A stretch of 64,000 bases of DNA from Clostridium sp. (GTDB lineage Bacteria; Bacillota; Clostridia; Acetivibrionales; Acetivibrionaceae). Below, piece after piece: positions 18,763 to 29,075 of the stretch; position 1 is the first letter of the stretch, and each line of letters opens with the position of its first letter. The notes under the pieces are model-generated. The model was not told where the DNA came from. It worked only from the letters and a program-made list of their open reading frames with translations, and did not search any database. A program made the translations under genes and the position numbers. The stretch lies in the NCBI GenBank assembly GCA_012517995.1, contig JAAYTS010000144.1, positions 23,879 to 87,878 on the forward strand. The letters are read 5' to 3'.

Positions 18763-20637
18763 TTACATATAATATATTTTGTATATTATAGCTGCCAACT
18801 CAGCTCTTGTAGCATTTCCACGAGGATTTATTTTGTTTTCACTACCTAGTACTATGCCTTTTTTAACTAGTGTAGCAACCCCTTCAGCTGCATAGGATGC
18901 AATTTTATCTTTATCGTCAAATTTAGATATATCAGACTCACTACCTGTATCTGAAATTTTACCGGCAATTTTTAAAGCATTTGCTGTAAGTACCATCATA
19001 TCTTGTCTAGTTATTTTTTCTAAAGGTTTAAACATGTTGCCTCCAACTCCAGAAGTAATTCCCAACTCCTTAGCTATACCAACATATTCATAATAATAGC
19101 TTCCAGGCAAAACATCATCAAAATTAACACTAACCTCACAATGAAGTCCTAAAGATTTTATCAAAAGAATGATAAAATCAGCTCTTTTTATATCTTCCCC
19201 TGGAGTAAATGTAGTTTCAGAGGTTCCATTTATTATTCCTTTAGATGCAAGAACTTCTATTTGCTTTTTAGCCCATGAGTATGAGTCTACATCATTAAAT
19301 GTCTTGTGGTTGTAGGCAACTGCAAACTTGCCAAAAGTATTCGTCATAAATTCAACTGCATTTAGTGGAGCAGCCTTGTACTGCCCGCTTGTAACAGGTA
19401 TTATTTTCTTTGAATCTTTTTCAATATGCCATACTACAATATACTCATAATTTTCTGGCTCTTCTATAGCATTATAAGGTATTGAAACTTTTAAAGGTAT
19501 AGAAAAACTATCCCATTCTATTATCTCTCCATCTACTAATATATTAATTTCTATAATAGGTCTTTTATCTATTTTATTTTTTAAATCTTGGTCCACTCCT
19601 TCTAAATCAGATGTTTTAATAAAAATAGAAAGGGTAGGGCTTTTAGTAATTTTATCTGGAACTAATTCTTGATAAAAGAAATTTGATGGAATTTCAACGC
19701 TTCCAAATTCTGTAACAATTAAAATTTTATGTACTAAATTATTATAAGACAATAAATCTGTAGGAAGATCTACAACATATGATTTAGTTCCCTCAACTGC
19801 TTCAACATTTAAAACAAGCTTTTTAACTCCATCCTCTACTTTTGCATAATTAAAAGCTGTCAACAAATCTTTTATCTCAACTGCCACATTTGCCTCTCCT
19901 GTGTAATTATTTAGATTTGGAATCAACAGCATAGACTCCTCCTCGTAAGGCTCTAAAGTTGGTTGTATAGTAGGCTCAGAACGTGGGTCTGGAAAAGGTG
20001 TTAAAGAAGGTTCTGCAGTAGGCTCTACAGTTGGTTCTACAGTTGGTGCTGCTGACAAGTTTATTTTTTGTGGTGATGAAACTACATAATCTTTTATAGG
20101 ATTTGCATCCCAGTCAAACAGAGCAGTTCCCTCTACTCCATTTGGAAGACCTTCAGCGGTAAACCCAATTTCTGTCCTTTCCTTTTTTAATATTTCAAAT
20201 GCTATTTCAAACAAAACACCGCTTTCTTTTACTTGTCCACTTTCTTTATAATCATCTAGATGTAAATATATCCTACCTATGGCAATTACTCCTCTTTCTT
20301 TGTTATTTGACATAAGAGGAATAATTCCGTATTCTTGATTGGTTATTAAGTCTCCTGACACAACAACTGAAGAATCAGACCCTGTATTAGGGTTTACCAC
20401 TTTAACAACATCTGGATCATAACTTATATTCACCTGATAACCTGCTAAATTCTTGATGTTATTAAGACTTACCTTTGCCTTTACAATTTCACCAACTTCA
20501 GCTTCTGTCTTATCAAATTCCAATATCACATTTGATTGGCTGTTGGCATTAACAAAAGTCAATGAAAAAACACAAGTGGTCAGCATTAATATTATTAAAA
20601 ATACTTTAATAATATTAAAATTTATAAGCTTTTTCAT
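18763..20637 (-). CDS. cell-surface anchoring protein: signal peptide, type II-like cohesin, PT-rich linker, unclassified middle domain, three SLH repeats
   Basis: Cohesin VILEFDKTEAEVGEIVKAKVSLNNIKNLAGYQVNISYDPDVVKVV ... RGVIAIGRIYLHLDDYKESG ... GTALFDWDANPI; SLH segments FNDVDSYSWAKKQIEVLASKGIINGTSETTFTPGEDIKRADF, VNFDDVLPGSYYYEYVGIAKELGITSGVGGNMFKPLEKITRQDM, SKFDDKDKIASYAAEGVATLVKKGIVLGSENKINPRGNATRAEL. Confidence 0.9.
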   Translation of the reverse strand: MKKLINFNIIKVFLIILMLTTCVFSLTFVNANSQSNVILEFDKTEAEVGEIVKAKVSLNNIKNLAGYQVNISYDPDVVKVVNPNTGSDSSVVVSGDLITNQEYGIIPLMSNNKERGVIAIGRIYLHLDDYKESGQVKESGVLFEIAFEILKKERTEIGFTAEGLPNGVEGTALFDWDANPIKDYVVSSPQKINLSAAPTVEPTVEPTAEPSLTPFPDPRSEPTIQPTLEPYEEESMLLIPNLNNYTGEANVAVEIKDLLTAFNYAKVEDGVKKLVLNVEAVEGTKSYVVDLPTDLLSYNNLVHKILIVTEFGSVEIPSNFFYQELVPDKITKSPTLSIFIKTSDLEGVDQDLKNKIDKRPIIEINILVDGEIIEWDSFSIPLKVSIPYNAIEEPENYEYIVVWHIEKDSKKIIPVTSGQYKAAPLNAVEFMTNTFGKFAVAYNHKTFNDVDSYSWAKKQIEVLASKGIINGTSETTFTPGEDIKRADFIILLIKSLGLHCEVSVNFDDVLPGSYYYEYVGIAKELGITSGVGGNMFKPLEKITRQDMMVLTANALKIAGKISDTGSESDISKFDDKDKIASYAAEGVATLVKKGIVLGSENKINPRGNATRAELAAIIYKIYYM

Positions 20638-20661
20638 AAGTTCTTCCTCCTTTTAATGGGG

Positions 20662-22002
20662 TTATTTCTTGATTTTTCTTACAAAATGCATAATTATAAA
20701 CGTCAATACCAAAACTATTGAAAGTCTTATAGCAACTTCAATCATTTTTTTCAATATATTTTCCCTAAGTTTTTGAATATCTTTTTGGTCATTGTCTTTC
20801 TTTTCACTTTCTTTGTCATTGTTTATATTATTTTCCTGTTTTTCAACAGTTATTGGTATTTCTAGTGTCTTTCCATCATAAAACACTTTAATTGCTGATT
20901 GTCCAGCATTTAAAGCTTTTATTAAATCCCCTTTTTCTAAAGTTATTACATTTTCATCAGAAACCTCATACTCTATATATCGGGTAATATCCATTTTTAT
21001 ATCAAAGGGAAATTTAGCCAAAACTTGAAGAGACTCCTCTTCATTTTCTAAAAGGGTATACTGTTTTTCCCCTGCAGATAATTTAGTCAGGTTTTCCCAA
21101 TTCTCCCCGCTTTCAGATACTACAATGATCCCATCCTTTCCAACTCCAACTAGCCTGTCTCCATCTGTAGAAAGTGACATTATGGACTTTTTAGTAACTT
21201 CCATTTTCTCCGTCCATGTCCTTCCATCCCCTGAAAACATAATAATTCCGTCCTGCCCTGCTGCTATAAATTTATCCTTATGCCACAAAACACTGTTTAT
21301 ATTTTTATCAGTAAGCTCTTTTTTTAAAACTTCCATATAGTCATCATTATATTCCCAGTCCACTCCCTCTTCAGATGTCAAAATCCTCATTTTATCTCCC
21401 ACTATCAGGTATTCCTTACCATTCCACACAACATCATTAAAAGCTACATCTGAGTGCTCTATATTTATTTGTTCCCAAGAAATACCGTCATCAGAAGATA
21501 AAATAATCTTGTCCTCCCCAACTACTAAGAAAATCCCGTTAACCCACTTTACCTTTTTAAGTACCTCCATAGTAGCCATTCTTATTCTTGACCATCTTAT
21601 TCCATCCGGTGATACAAATATTTTCCCCATATCACCTACTGCTATAAATTTATCCCCATTGCCCTCTATTCCATATATATCAGATGATATATCAGAATCC
21701 CTTTTAGTCCAGTTTTTCCCGTCTTCAGAAGTAAATATTACCCCCTCTTCACCTGCCGCAACAAACTTATTCAGCCCCCATGTTATCCCATACAGGTTTT
21801 TGTCACTGCCTACACTGCCTAAAGACCAGTTCAGCCCGTCAAAAGAGGTTATAACACTTCCCTTTTCTCCCACCGCAACATAATATTCTCCATTAAAGAC
21901 AATATCATAAAAATCAGGAGCTTTATCAGTATTTTCTGCTAAAACAAATACACAGTTTAATAATATCACCGTTAATATAAAGAAGTACAGCATCCTTTTC
22001 AT
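20662..22002 (-). CDS. secreted/membrane-anchored beta-propeller protein with bacterial Ig-like segment and C-terminal TM
   Basis: Signal-like MKRMLYFFILTVILLNCVFVLA; repeated units of the form FVAAGEEGVIFTSEDGKNWTK / FIAVGDMGKIFVSPDGIRWSR; Big_2-like YEVSDENVITLEKGDLIKALNAGQSAIKVFYDGKTLEIPITV; C-terminal hydrophobic helix. ATG at 22002 has a GGAGG site. Confidence 0.85.
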   Translation of the reverse strand: MKRMLYFFILTVILLNCVFVLAENTDKAPDFYDIVFNGEYYVAVGEKGSVITSFDGLNWSLGSVGSDKNLYGITWGLNKFVAAGEEGVIFTSEDGKNWTKRDSDISSDIYGIEGNGDKFIAVGDMGKIFVSPDGIRWSRIRMATMEVLKKVKWVNGIFLVVGEDKIILSSDDGISWEQINIEHSDVAFNDVVWNGKEYLIVGDKMRILTSEEGVDWEYNDDYMEVLKKELTDKNINSVLWHKDKFIAAGQDGIIMFSGDGRTWTEKMEVTKKSIMSLSTDGDRLVGVGKDGIIVVSESGENWENLTKLSAGEKQYTLLENEEESLQVLAKFPFDIKMDITRYIEYEVSDENVITLEKGDLIKALNAGQSAIKVFYDGKTLEIPITVEKQENNINNDKESEKKDNDQKDIQKLRENILKKMIEVAIRLSIVLVLTFIIMHFVRKIKK

Positions 22003-22147
22003 ATATTTTTCCTCCGAATTTTTTATAAAATTTATAAAATACTTATAGCAATATAGTATTACAAATAGCACTAATACTCAATAGTTTAAATTAATTTGTA
22101 ATTTAGTTTTCTTTATTTATTAAAAACAAAAAAGTGGCTTTTGCCAC

Positions 22148-22573
22148 TTAAAAACACTGCAGTGCTGCTTTGACAATTCCAATAAAATATTCTGACTCCC
22201 GCCTTATATGGTTAATTACAGCCACTGCTATTTCATTATTGCTTACTGCTTCACTTTCAGCAACAAGCTGATTTAAAAATACTACAAAACTTAAACTTTG
22301 ATTAAATGCAAAAATAGTAAAATTTCTAATGTTCTCACATAATACAGGGGTTATTACTCCTTTACATCTAATAACTTCTTCAATATAGCGCACTGCAACT
22401 CCCTCTGTCTTAGAAAAAGCTAATTCCCAATTTTTAAGCTTTTCAACAAAATCTCTTTCTAAATTTGTTGCAACCTGGCGAATTACAATGGTGTGCTCAG
22501 TCTCTTGACGCTTCCAAAACTCTATTTCATCTAAAACCCTTAAAGGAGTTTTATCTCCATAAAAATACCGCAT
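22148..22573 (-). CDS. DUF2935-like four-helix protein
   Basis: LRVLDEIEFWKRQETEHTIVIRQV signature at the N-terminus. Confidence 0.6.
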   Translation of the reverse strand: MRYFYGDKTPLRVLDEIEFWKRQETEHTIVIRQVATNLERDFVEKLKNWELAFSKTEGVAVRYIEEVIRCKGVITPVLCENIRNFTIFAFNQSLSFVVFLNQLVAESEAVSNNEIAVAVINHIRRESEYFIGIVKAALQCF

Positions 22574-22660
22574 AATAACACCTCACCTATCTACTAATTA
22601 TTAATACTCTAATATCTTATTCAAAAAGAATAAAAAGGTGATAGGTTAAGGTTAAATAAA

Positions 22661-22708
22661 AAGACAAGGATATTGTTTTTTTAAGCAACAATATCCTTGC
22701 CTTTTATT
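22661..22708 (-). terminator. terminator downstream of ppdK
   Basis: GACAAGGATATTGTT ... AACAATATCCTTGCC inverted repeat next to T/A tracts. Confidence 0.75.
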
Positions 22709-22716
22709 AAAATTTA

Positions 22717-25350
22717 TTACTTATTGTTTTTTTCTTTAATAACTGCCTGAGCTGCTGCAAGTCTTGCTATTGGAACTCTAAATGGTGAACATGAAACATA
22801 TTCTAAACCTACTCTGTGACAGAATTCAACAGATGAAGGATCTCCACCATGTTCTCCACAAATACCTAATTTAATATCAGGTCTTCCTTGTTTTCCAAGT
22901 TTAACAGCTGTTTCAACAAGTTTTCCTACGCCTTTTTGATCTAGTCTTTCAAATGGGTCAAACTCGTATATCTTCTTGTTATAGTACTCATCTAGGAAAT
23001 TAGCTGCGTCATCACGGCTGAATCCAAAAGTCATTTGTGTAAGGTCATTTGTACCAAATGAGAAGAATTCTGCTTCTTTAGCTATCTCATCTGCTGTAAG
23101 AGCTGCTCTTGGAATTTCTATCATTGTTCCAACCTGATATTTTAAGTCTACTCCTTCTCTTTCTATAATTTCATTTGCAGTATTAACAACTACATCTTTA
23201 ACATATTTTAACTCTTTAAGTTCACCAACTAGAGGAATCATAATTTCAGGTACAATACTCATACCCTTTTTGTTTAAGTTTATAGCTGCTTCAATAATAG
23301 CTCTAGTCTGCATTTCAGCTATTTCTGGATAAGTAACAGCTAAACGACATCCTCTGTGACCCATCATTGGGTTAAACTCATGAAGTTCATTTACTATTCC
23401 CTTTAACTCTTCAAAGGAAAGTCCCATTTCTTTTGCAAGCTTTTCTATATCACTGTCTTCCTGTGGAAGGAACTCATGTAGTGGTGGGTCTAAAAGTCTT
23501 ATTGTCACAGGATAACCTTTCATCTCTGTGAAAAGAGCTTCAAAGTCGCCTCTTTGCATTGGAAGAAGTTTTTCTAGAGCCTTTCTTCTTTGTTCTTCTG
23601 TTCTTGAAACAATCATTTCCCTCATTGCAGGAATTCTGTCTGCTTCAAAAAACATGTGCTCTGTACGGCAAAGTCCAATACCTTCAGCACCAAAACTTCT
23701 TGCCTGTGAAGCATCAGCAGGATTGTCCGCATTTGTTCTTACTTTTAATCTTCTTATTTCGTCAGCCCACTCCATAAGTGTAGCAAAATGTCCTGTCATT
23801 TCAGGGTCTACTGTTGGAAGCTGCTCTCCATAAACATTACCTGTTGAACCGTCAAGAGAAATCCAATCTCCTTCATTGTATCTCTTTCCGTTTTTGTCAG
23901 TAAAGTACTTTTCATTTTCATTTATTTTTATCTCACTACAACCTGCAACACAGCAAGTACCCATACCTCTTGCTACAACAGCTGCATGAGATGTCATTCC
24001 TCCACGTGCAGTAAGTATTCCAGTTGACACATGCATACCTTCAATATCTTCTGGAGATGTTTCAAGTCTAACAAGTATAATATTTTTCTCTCCATTTTTA
24101 TTTGCATTAACAGCACACTCTGCATTAAAATATATTTTTCCTGTAGCTGCTCCTGGTGAAGCTGGAAGTCCTTTTGCTACTGGAGTAGCATTTTTTAACG
24201 CATTTGGCTCAAAATTAGGATGCAATAATGTATCTAGCTGTTTTGGATCAACCTGCATAACAGCTTCTTCTTTGGAAATCATTTTTTCTTCCACAAGCTC
24301 AACTGCTATTCTCAATGCAGCAGGCGCTGTTCTTTTACCACTTCTTGTTTGAAGCATGAACAGTTTACCTCTTTCAATTGTAAACTCCATGTCCTGCATG
24401 TCCCTATAGTGTTTTTCTAGTTTTTCAGCTATGTCTACAAACTGATTATAAACATCAGGCATTACATCTTTTAACTGATCTAGAGGTTGTGGAGTTCTGA
24501 TACCTGCAACAACGTCTTCTCCCTGTGCATTCATCAAAAACTCTCCATAAAGTTTTTTCTCCCCTGTGGATGGGTTTCTTGTAAATGCAACACCTGTACC
24601 TGAATCATCACCCATGTTTCCATATACCATTTCCTGTACATTTACAGCAGTACCCCAGTCCCCTGGTATATCATTAAGTCTTCTATATACTATAGCTCTA
24701 GGGTTGTCCCATGAACGGAAAACAGCTTTTATAGCTTCCATCAACTGAGCTTTTGGCTCTTGTGGGAAATCAAAACCTTTTTCTTTTTTAAATAATTCTT
24801 TGTATTTTTTAACAACTTCTTTTAAATTTTCAGCGGTTAAATCAGTATCAAGTTCAACACCGTTTTCTTCCTTAATTCCGTCAAAAATTTCATCAAATTT
24901 TGGTTTTTCAATTTCCATTACCACATCGCTAAACATTTGAATAAATCTTCTATAGCTGTCATATGCAAATCTTTCATTATTGGTAAGCTTTGCCAATCCT
25001 TCTACAACAACATCATTAAGACCAAGATTTAGTATTGTGTCCATCATACCTGGCATAGACGCTCTTGCACCAGAACGAACTGAAACAAGTAAAGGATTAT
25101 TTGGATCGCCAAATTTTTTACCCACTATTTCTTCAGTTTTTGCCATTGTTTCGTATATTTCTTCTTCAATTTCTTTAGCAATTTTTTTACCATCATCATA
25201 ATATCTGGTACATGCTTCAGTAGTAACTGTAAAACCTCTTGGTACAGGAAGACCTAAACTTGTCATTTCAGCAAGATTCGCTCCTTTACCACCAAGAAGA
25301 TTTCTCATTGTTGCATTGCCCTCGCTAAAAAGATATACGTATTTTGCCAT
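22717..25350 (-). CDS. ppdK: pyruvate, phosphate dikinase
   Basis: MAKYVYLFSEGNATMRNLLGGKGANLAEM; GGMTSHAAVVARGMGTCCVAG phosphohistidine site; LGICGEHGGDPSSVEFCHRVGLEYVSCSPFRVPIARLAAAQA. Confidence 0.97.
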   Translation of the reverse strand: MAKYVYLFSEGNATMRNLLGGKGANLAEMTSLGLPVPRGFTVTTEACTRYYDDGKKIAKEIEEEIYETMAKTEEIVGKKFGDPNNPLLVSVRSGARASMPGMMDTILNLGLNDVVVEGLAKLTNNERFAYDSYRRFIQMFSDVVMEIEKPKFDEIFDGIKEENGVELDTDLTAENLKEVVKKYKELFKKEKGFDFPQEPKAQLMEAIKAVFRSWDNPRAIVYRRLNDIPGDWGTAVNVQEMVYGNMGDDSGTGVAFTRNPSTGEKKLYGEFLMNAQGEDVVAGIRTPQPLDQLKDVMPDVYNQFVDIAEKLEKHYRDMQDMEFTIERGKLFMLQTRSGKRTAPAALRIAVELVEEKMISKEEAVMQVDPKQLDTLLHPNFEPNALKNATPVAKGLPASPGAATGKIYFNAECAVNANKNGEKNIILVRLETSPEDIEGMHVSTGILTARGGMTSHAAVVARGMGTCCVAGCSEIKINENEKYFTDKNGKRYNEGDWISLDGSTGNVYGEQLPTVDPEMTGHFATLMEWADEIRRLKVRTNADNPADASQARSFGAEGIGLCRTEHMFFEADRIPAMREMIVSRTEEQRRKALEKLLPMQRGDFEALFTEMKGYPVTIRLLDPPLHEFLPQEDSDIEKLAKEMGLSFEELKGIVNELHEFNPMMGHRGCRLAVTYPEIAEMQTRAIIEAAINLNKKGMSIVPEIMIPLVGELKELKYVKDVVVNTANEIIEREGVDLKYQVGTMIEIPRAALTADEIAKEAEFFSFGTNDLTQMTFGFSRDDAANFLDEYYNKKIYEFDPFERLDQKGVGKLVETAVKLGKQGRPDIKLGICGEHGGDPSSVEFCHRVGLEYVSCSPFRVPIARLAAAQAVIKEKNNK

Positions 25351-25470
25351 TTAAAATACCTCCTATTATATTATTTTTTTCTGTTTAGAAAAAGTATCTT
25401 GTAACATAAATTACTTTTTTAAATGGATTTATATTTATAATTTCTAAATGGAGTAATATCCTCCTTCAAA

Positions 25471-25555
25471 AGTCATAGTCTTAAGCATTAGCCAATAAAT
25501 TTGCTCCTAGACTGTATGACTGCTGGACTCTACAATAAGAATAATTTCCCACAGC
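25471..25555 (-). ncRNA. candidate structured 5' leader of ppdK
   Basis: Minus strand: AGTCAT-(AC)-AGTCT-(AGG)-AGCA-loop-TGCT-(TA)-AGACT-ATGACT, 15 bp with small bulges, plus an adjacent GCTG(T)GG/CCAGC stem, between a TATAAT box and the ppdK start. Confidence 0.45.
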
Positions 25556-25636
25556 CCATATAATTATAACATATAAAAATAATATTTCACTATTTTTTTA
25601 AATTTTATTAAAAGTTTTTGTCATTTAACAAAACCT

Positions 25637-27025
25637 CTAAAAGTCAAATTTATCACTAAAATACCCATCTAGCTCATCTATTTTTATTCTTATCTGCTCC
25701 ATGGTATCTCTATCTCTTATTGTTACACTTAAGTCCTCTTTTGAATCAAAATCATATGTCAGACAATATGGTGTTCCAATTTCATCCTGTCTTCTGTACC
25801 TTTTACCAATACTTCCCGTTTCATCGTATTCGCATACATATTTTTTAGAAAGCATTTCATAAACTTTTTGTGCTTCATCACCTAGTTTTTTAGAAAGGGG
25901 AAGAACTGCAATTTTTATAGGTGCAATAACAGGGTGGAATCTTAAAACAACTCTTACATCTCCTTCTTCTATTTCTTCTTCATCATATGCCTCACATAAA
26001 AATGCAAGGGCAGCTCTATCCACTCCAACTGATGGCTCAACACAATAAGGTATATATTTTTCATTTGTTGTTGGATCAAAGAAGGACATATCTTCTTTAG
26101 AGTGCTCAATATGTTGTTTTAAATCATAATCTGTTCTGTCTGCTATTCCCCAAAGCTCGCCCCATCCAAATGGAAATTTGTAATCAATATCTGTAGTAGC
26201 TTTACTATAATGAGATAATTCTTCTTTACTATGGTCACGCATTTTAAGGTTTTCTTCTTTAATTCCCAAATTCACAAGCCAATTATAGCAAAAATCCTTC
26301 CAATACTTAAACCATTCTAAATCCTCTCCTGGTTTACAGAAAAACTCCAGTTCCATCTGTTCAAATTCTCTAGTTCTAAATATAAAATTACCTGGTGTTA
26401 TTTCATTTCTAAAGGATTTTCCAATTTGACCTATTCCAAATGGAATCTTTTTTCTTGTTGTTCTTTGAACATTTTTAAAGTTTACAAATATTCCTTGTGC
26501 TGTTTCTGGTCTTAAGTATATTTCTGCTTGTGAATCTTCAGTTACACCTTGAAATGTTTTAAACATAAGATTAAACTTTCTTATATTTGTAAAATTGTCT
26601 GAACCACATTTTGGACATTTTACAGAATTCTCTTTTATGTACTGCATAAGTTTTTCATTTTCCCATCCATCTACATTAACATCAACATTATTGGCCTTAT
26701 TCCACTCTTCTATCATTTGATCCGCTCTTTGACGGGTTTTACAATCCTTACAGTCAATTAAAGGGTCGCTAAAACCCCCAACATGACCTGAAGCCACCCA
26801 AACCTGGGGATTCATCAATATGGCACAATCCACTCCAACATTATAAGGACTTTCCTGTATAAATTTACGCCACCAAGCACTTTTTACATTGTTTTTAAGT
26901 TCAACACCTAATGGACCATAATCCCAGGCATTTGCAAGACCGCCATATATATCTGAACCCGGATATACAAATCCTCTATTTTTAGCCAATGCCACTATTT
27001 TTTCCATAGTTTTTTTTACTTCCAT
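25637..27025 (-). CDS. glyS: glycyl-tRNA synthetase, homodimeric type
   Basis: [67 protein letters not shown]-type motif ([17 protein letters not shown]). Confidence 0.97.
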   Translation of the reverse strand: MEVKKTMEKIVALAKNRGFVYPGSDIYGGLANAWDYGPLGVELKNNVKSAWWRKFIQESPYNVGVDCAILMNPQVWVASGHVGGFSDPLIDCKDCKTRQRADQMIEEWNKANNVDVNVDGWENEKLMQYIKENSVKCPKCGSDNFTNIRKFNLMFKTFQGVTEDSQAEIYLRPETAQGIFVNFKNVQRTTRKKIPFGIGQIGKSFRNEITPGNFIFRTREFEQMELEFFCKPGEDLEWFKYWKDFCYNWLVNLGIKEENLKMRDHSKEELSHYSKATTDIDYKFPFGWGELWGIADRTDYDLKQHIEHSKEDMSFFDPTTNEKYIPYCVEPSVGVDRAALAFLCEAYDEEEIEEGDVRVVLRFHPVIAPIKIAVLPLSKKLGDEAQKVYEMLSKKYVCEYDETGSIGKRYRRQDEIGTPYCLTYDFDSKEDLSVTIRDRDTMEQIRIKIDELDGYFSDKFDF

Positions 27026-27118
27026 TTAAATACCTCCTTAATAAAATGAGCAAGAATATGTTATTATATAATTGTTTTTATTGTAAATTTATATTAAAAC
27101 ACCAAGAAATGCAAAGTA

Positions 27119-28366
27119 TTAGCACCCCCTGGTGTTTTTAATTAACAGTATTTCATCTAAAATGTTATCCGCAACTTTTATCTTGTCCATAAGTGGAAGG
27201 CTTTTTATATATTCTTTTCCCCTTATAATTTTGACAATATTAGTATCAGTAGAAAATCCAGCACCTTCCTGTGTTACATCATTGGCAACTATCATATCCA
27301 TATTTTTAGATTCAAGTTTTTTTAGTGCATTTTCTTCCATATCATCAGTTTCAGCACTAAAACCTACTAAAATTCTATTACCTTTTACTTTTCCTAATTC
27401 TTTTGCTATATCAGGATTTTTAACAAGTTTAATGGTCATTTCTTCTTGAGATTTTTTTATTTTATTTTGTGAAACTTCTTCACATCTATAATCAGCTACA
27501 GCTGCCACCATTATTAAAATATCATAATCTTTATAACTTTCCATTACTTTTTGATGCATTTGCTGCGCACTTGTTACATTTTCTACTTCTGCACCAAAAG
27601 GTACCGGGATATTTACAGGACCTGAAATAAGTTTTACCTTTGCACCTCTTTTTAATGAACACTGGGCTATAGCATATCCCATTTTACCTGAAGAATGATT
27701 TGTTATATACCTTACAGGGTCAATGGCTTCTCTGGTAGGACCTGCAGTAACTAAAATATTTAAATCCTTTAAATCCTTTTTCTCATCAGAAAAATCAGCA
27801 TCTTTATAAGAATTAATATTTTTAGATTCAAAAAAATCAACTATGTATTCTACAATATCAGAAGGCTCTGGCAAACGTCCCCTTCCCGTTGTTCCACATG
27901 CCATAAGACCAGAATCCGGTTCCATAAATACATAGCCTAGATTTTTAAGCTTTTCTATATTAGATTGGACAATTGGATTTTCATACATATTATGATTCAT
28001 TGCAGGCACAAAAATAACCGGTGCATGGGTTGCCATTATGGTAGTAGAAAGCATATCATCAGCAATGCCCCCTGCAACTTTTCCTATAATATTAGCTGTC
28101 GCAGGTACAACAACAATAAAATCTGCTTTTTTAGCAAGGGAAATATGCCCTATATCCCAAGTTAGAGGGTTATCAAACATTCCTATTGTAACAGGATTAG
28201 CAGATATAGACCTGAATGTAAGAGAATTAACAAATTCAGTAGCATTCTTTGTCATTATAACATTTACATCTAAGCCAAGTTTTTTTAATCTACTAACAAC
28301 TTCAACAGCCTTGTATGCCGCTATACCACCACACACTCCAACAACTGCAGTCTTGCCTTTGAGCAC
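27119..28366 (-). CDS. coaBC: bifunctional phosphopantothenoylcysteine decarboxylase / phosphopantothenate-cysteine ligase
   Basis: LKGKTAVVGVCGGIAAYKAVEVVSRLKK; VPAMNHNMYENP; VTAGPTREAIDPVRYITNHSSGKMG. Confidence 0.96.
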   Translation of the reverse strand: MLKGKTAVVGVCGGIAAYKAVEVVSRLKKLGLDVNVIMTKNATEFVNSLTFRSISANPVTIGMFDNPLTWDIGHISLAKKADFIVVVPATANIIGKVAGGIADDMLSTTIMATHAPVIFVPAMNHNMYENPIVQSNIEKLKNLGYVFMEPDSGLMACGTTGRGRLPEPSDIVEYIVDFFESKNINSYKDADFSDEKKDLKDLNILVTAGPTREAIDPVRYITNHSSGKMGYAIAQCSLKRGAKVKLISGPVNIPVPFGAEVENVTSAQQMHQKVMESYKDYDILIMVAAVADYRCEEVSQNKIKKSQEEMTIKLVKNPDIAKELGKVKGNRILVGFSAETDDMEENALKKLESKNMDMIVANDVTQEGAGFSTDTNIVKIIRGKEYIKSLPLMDKIKVADNILDEILLIKNTRGC

Positions 28367-28396
28367 AGTTTCAGCTCCTCCCCATAATAAAACAAT

Positions 28397-28621
28397 CTAT
28401 TTTATTCCACTCTTTGTCCTAATGTATGTAATCTTTCTTTCATCAATTTCATTAATAGCAATGGTCACAGATTTTTCTGACTCACATTCTGTAAGTTTTG
28501 GGGCACCTTCTGTCAGCTGTCTAGCTCTCTTTGCAGCAGCCACCACCAATGTATACCTGCTATCCACTTTCTCCAGTAATGAACCTATTGGTGGTTCAAT
28601 CATTCTTCTGGTTTTTTTCAT
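28397..28621 (-). CDS. rpoZ: DNA-directed RNA polymerase omega subunit
   Basis: MIEPPIGSLLEKVDSRYTLVVAAAKRARQL. Confidence 0.92.
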   Translation of the reverse strand: MKKTRRMIEPPIGSLLEKVDSRYTLVVAAAKRARQLTEGAPKLTECESEKSVTIAINEIDERKITYIRTKSGIK

Positions 28622-28777
28622 AATACTCTCACATCTCCTTCCCTTATATTAGCAAAAGCGGAAATATAAACATGTTTAAAATGCAACACAAAAATAATGG
28701 CAAATTTTATTTAGGTTTAAAATTTACCTTCCTAATAAATCGAATCTTTTTTAAATTTAACTGTAGGGTGAGAAGAT

Positions 28778-29047
28778 TTAATCATCCATATCTTCTTCTG
28801 CTACTTCTACATCTTTGGCATTTAATCTATGAGCAACTGTCTCTGGTTGGACCGCTGACAATATAATATGGTCACTGTCAGTTATTATCACCGCTCTTGT
28901 TCTTCGTCCATAAGTAGCATCTACAAGCATTCCCCTGTCACGCGCTTCCTGTATAATTCTCTTTATAGGTGCTGATTCAGGACTAACTATTGCTATAAGC
29001 CTATTTGCAGAAACAATATTGCCAAAGCCTATATTTATTAATTTCAT
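28778..29047 (-). CDS. remA: RemA/DUF370 family regulator
   Basis: [58 protein letters not shown]. Confidence 0.95.
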   Translation of the reverse strand: MKLINIGFGNIVSANRLIAIVSPESAPIKRIIQEARDRGMLVDATYGRRTRAVIITDSDHIILSAVQPETVAHRLNAKDVEVAEEDMDD

Positions 29048-29075
29048 CTAATATTCCTCCCATTTATCCGTCATA

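Noticed and set aside
28038-28652. 204-aa plus-strand ORF
   Set aside because: Antisense to coaBC and rpoZ; no recognisable motifs.
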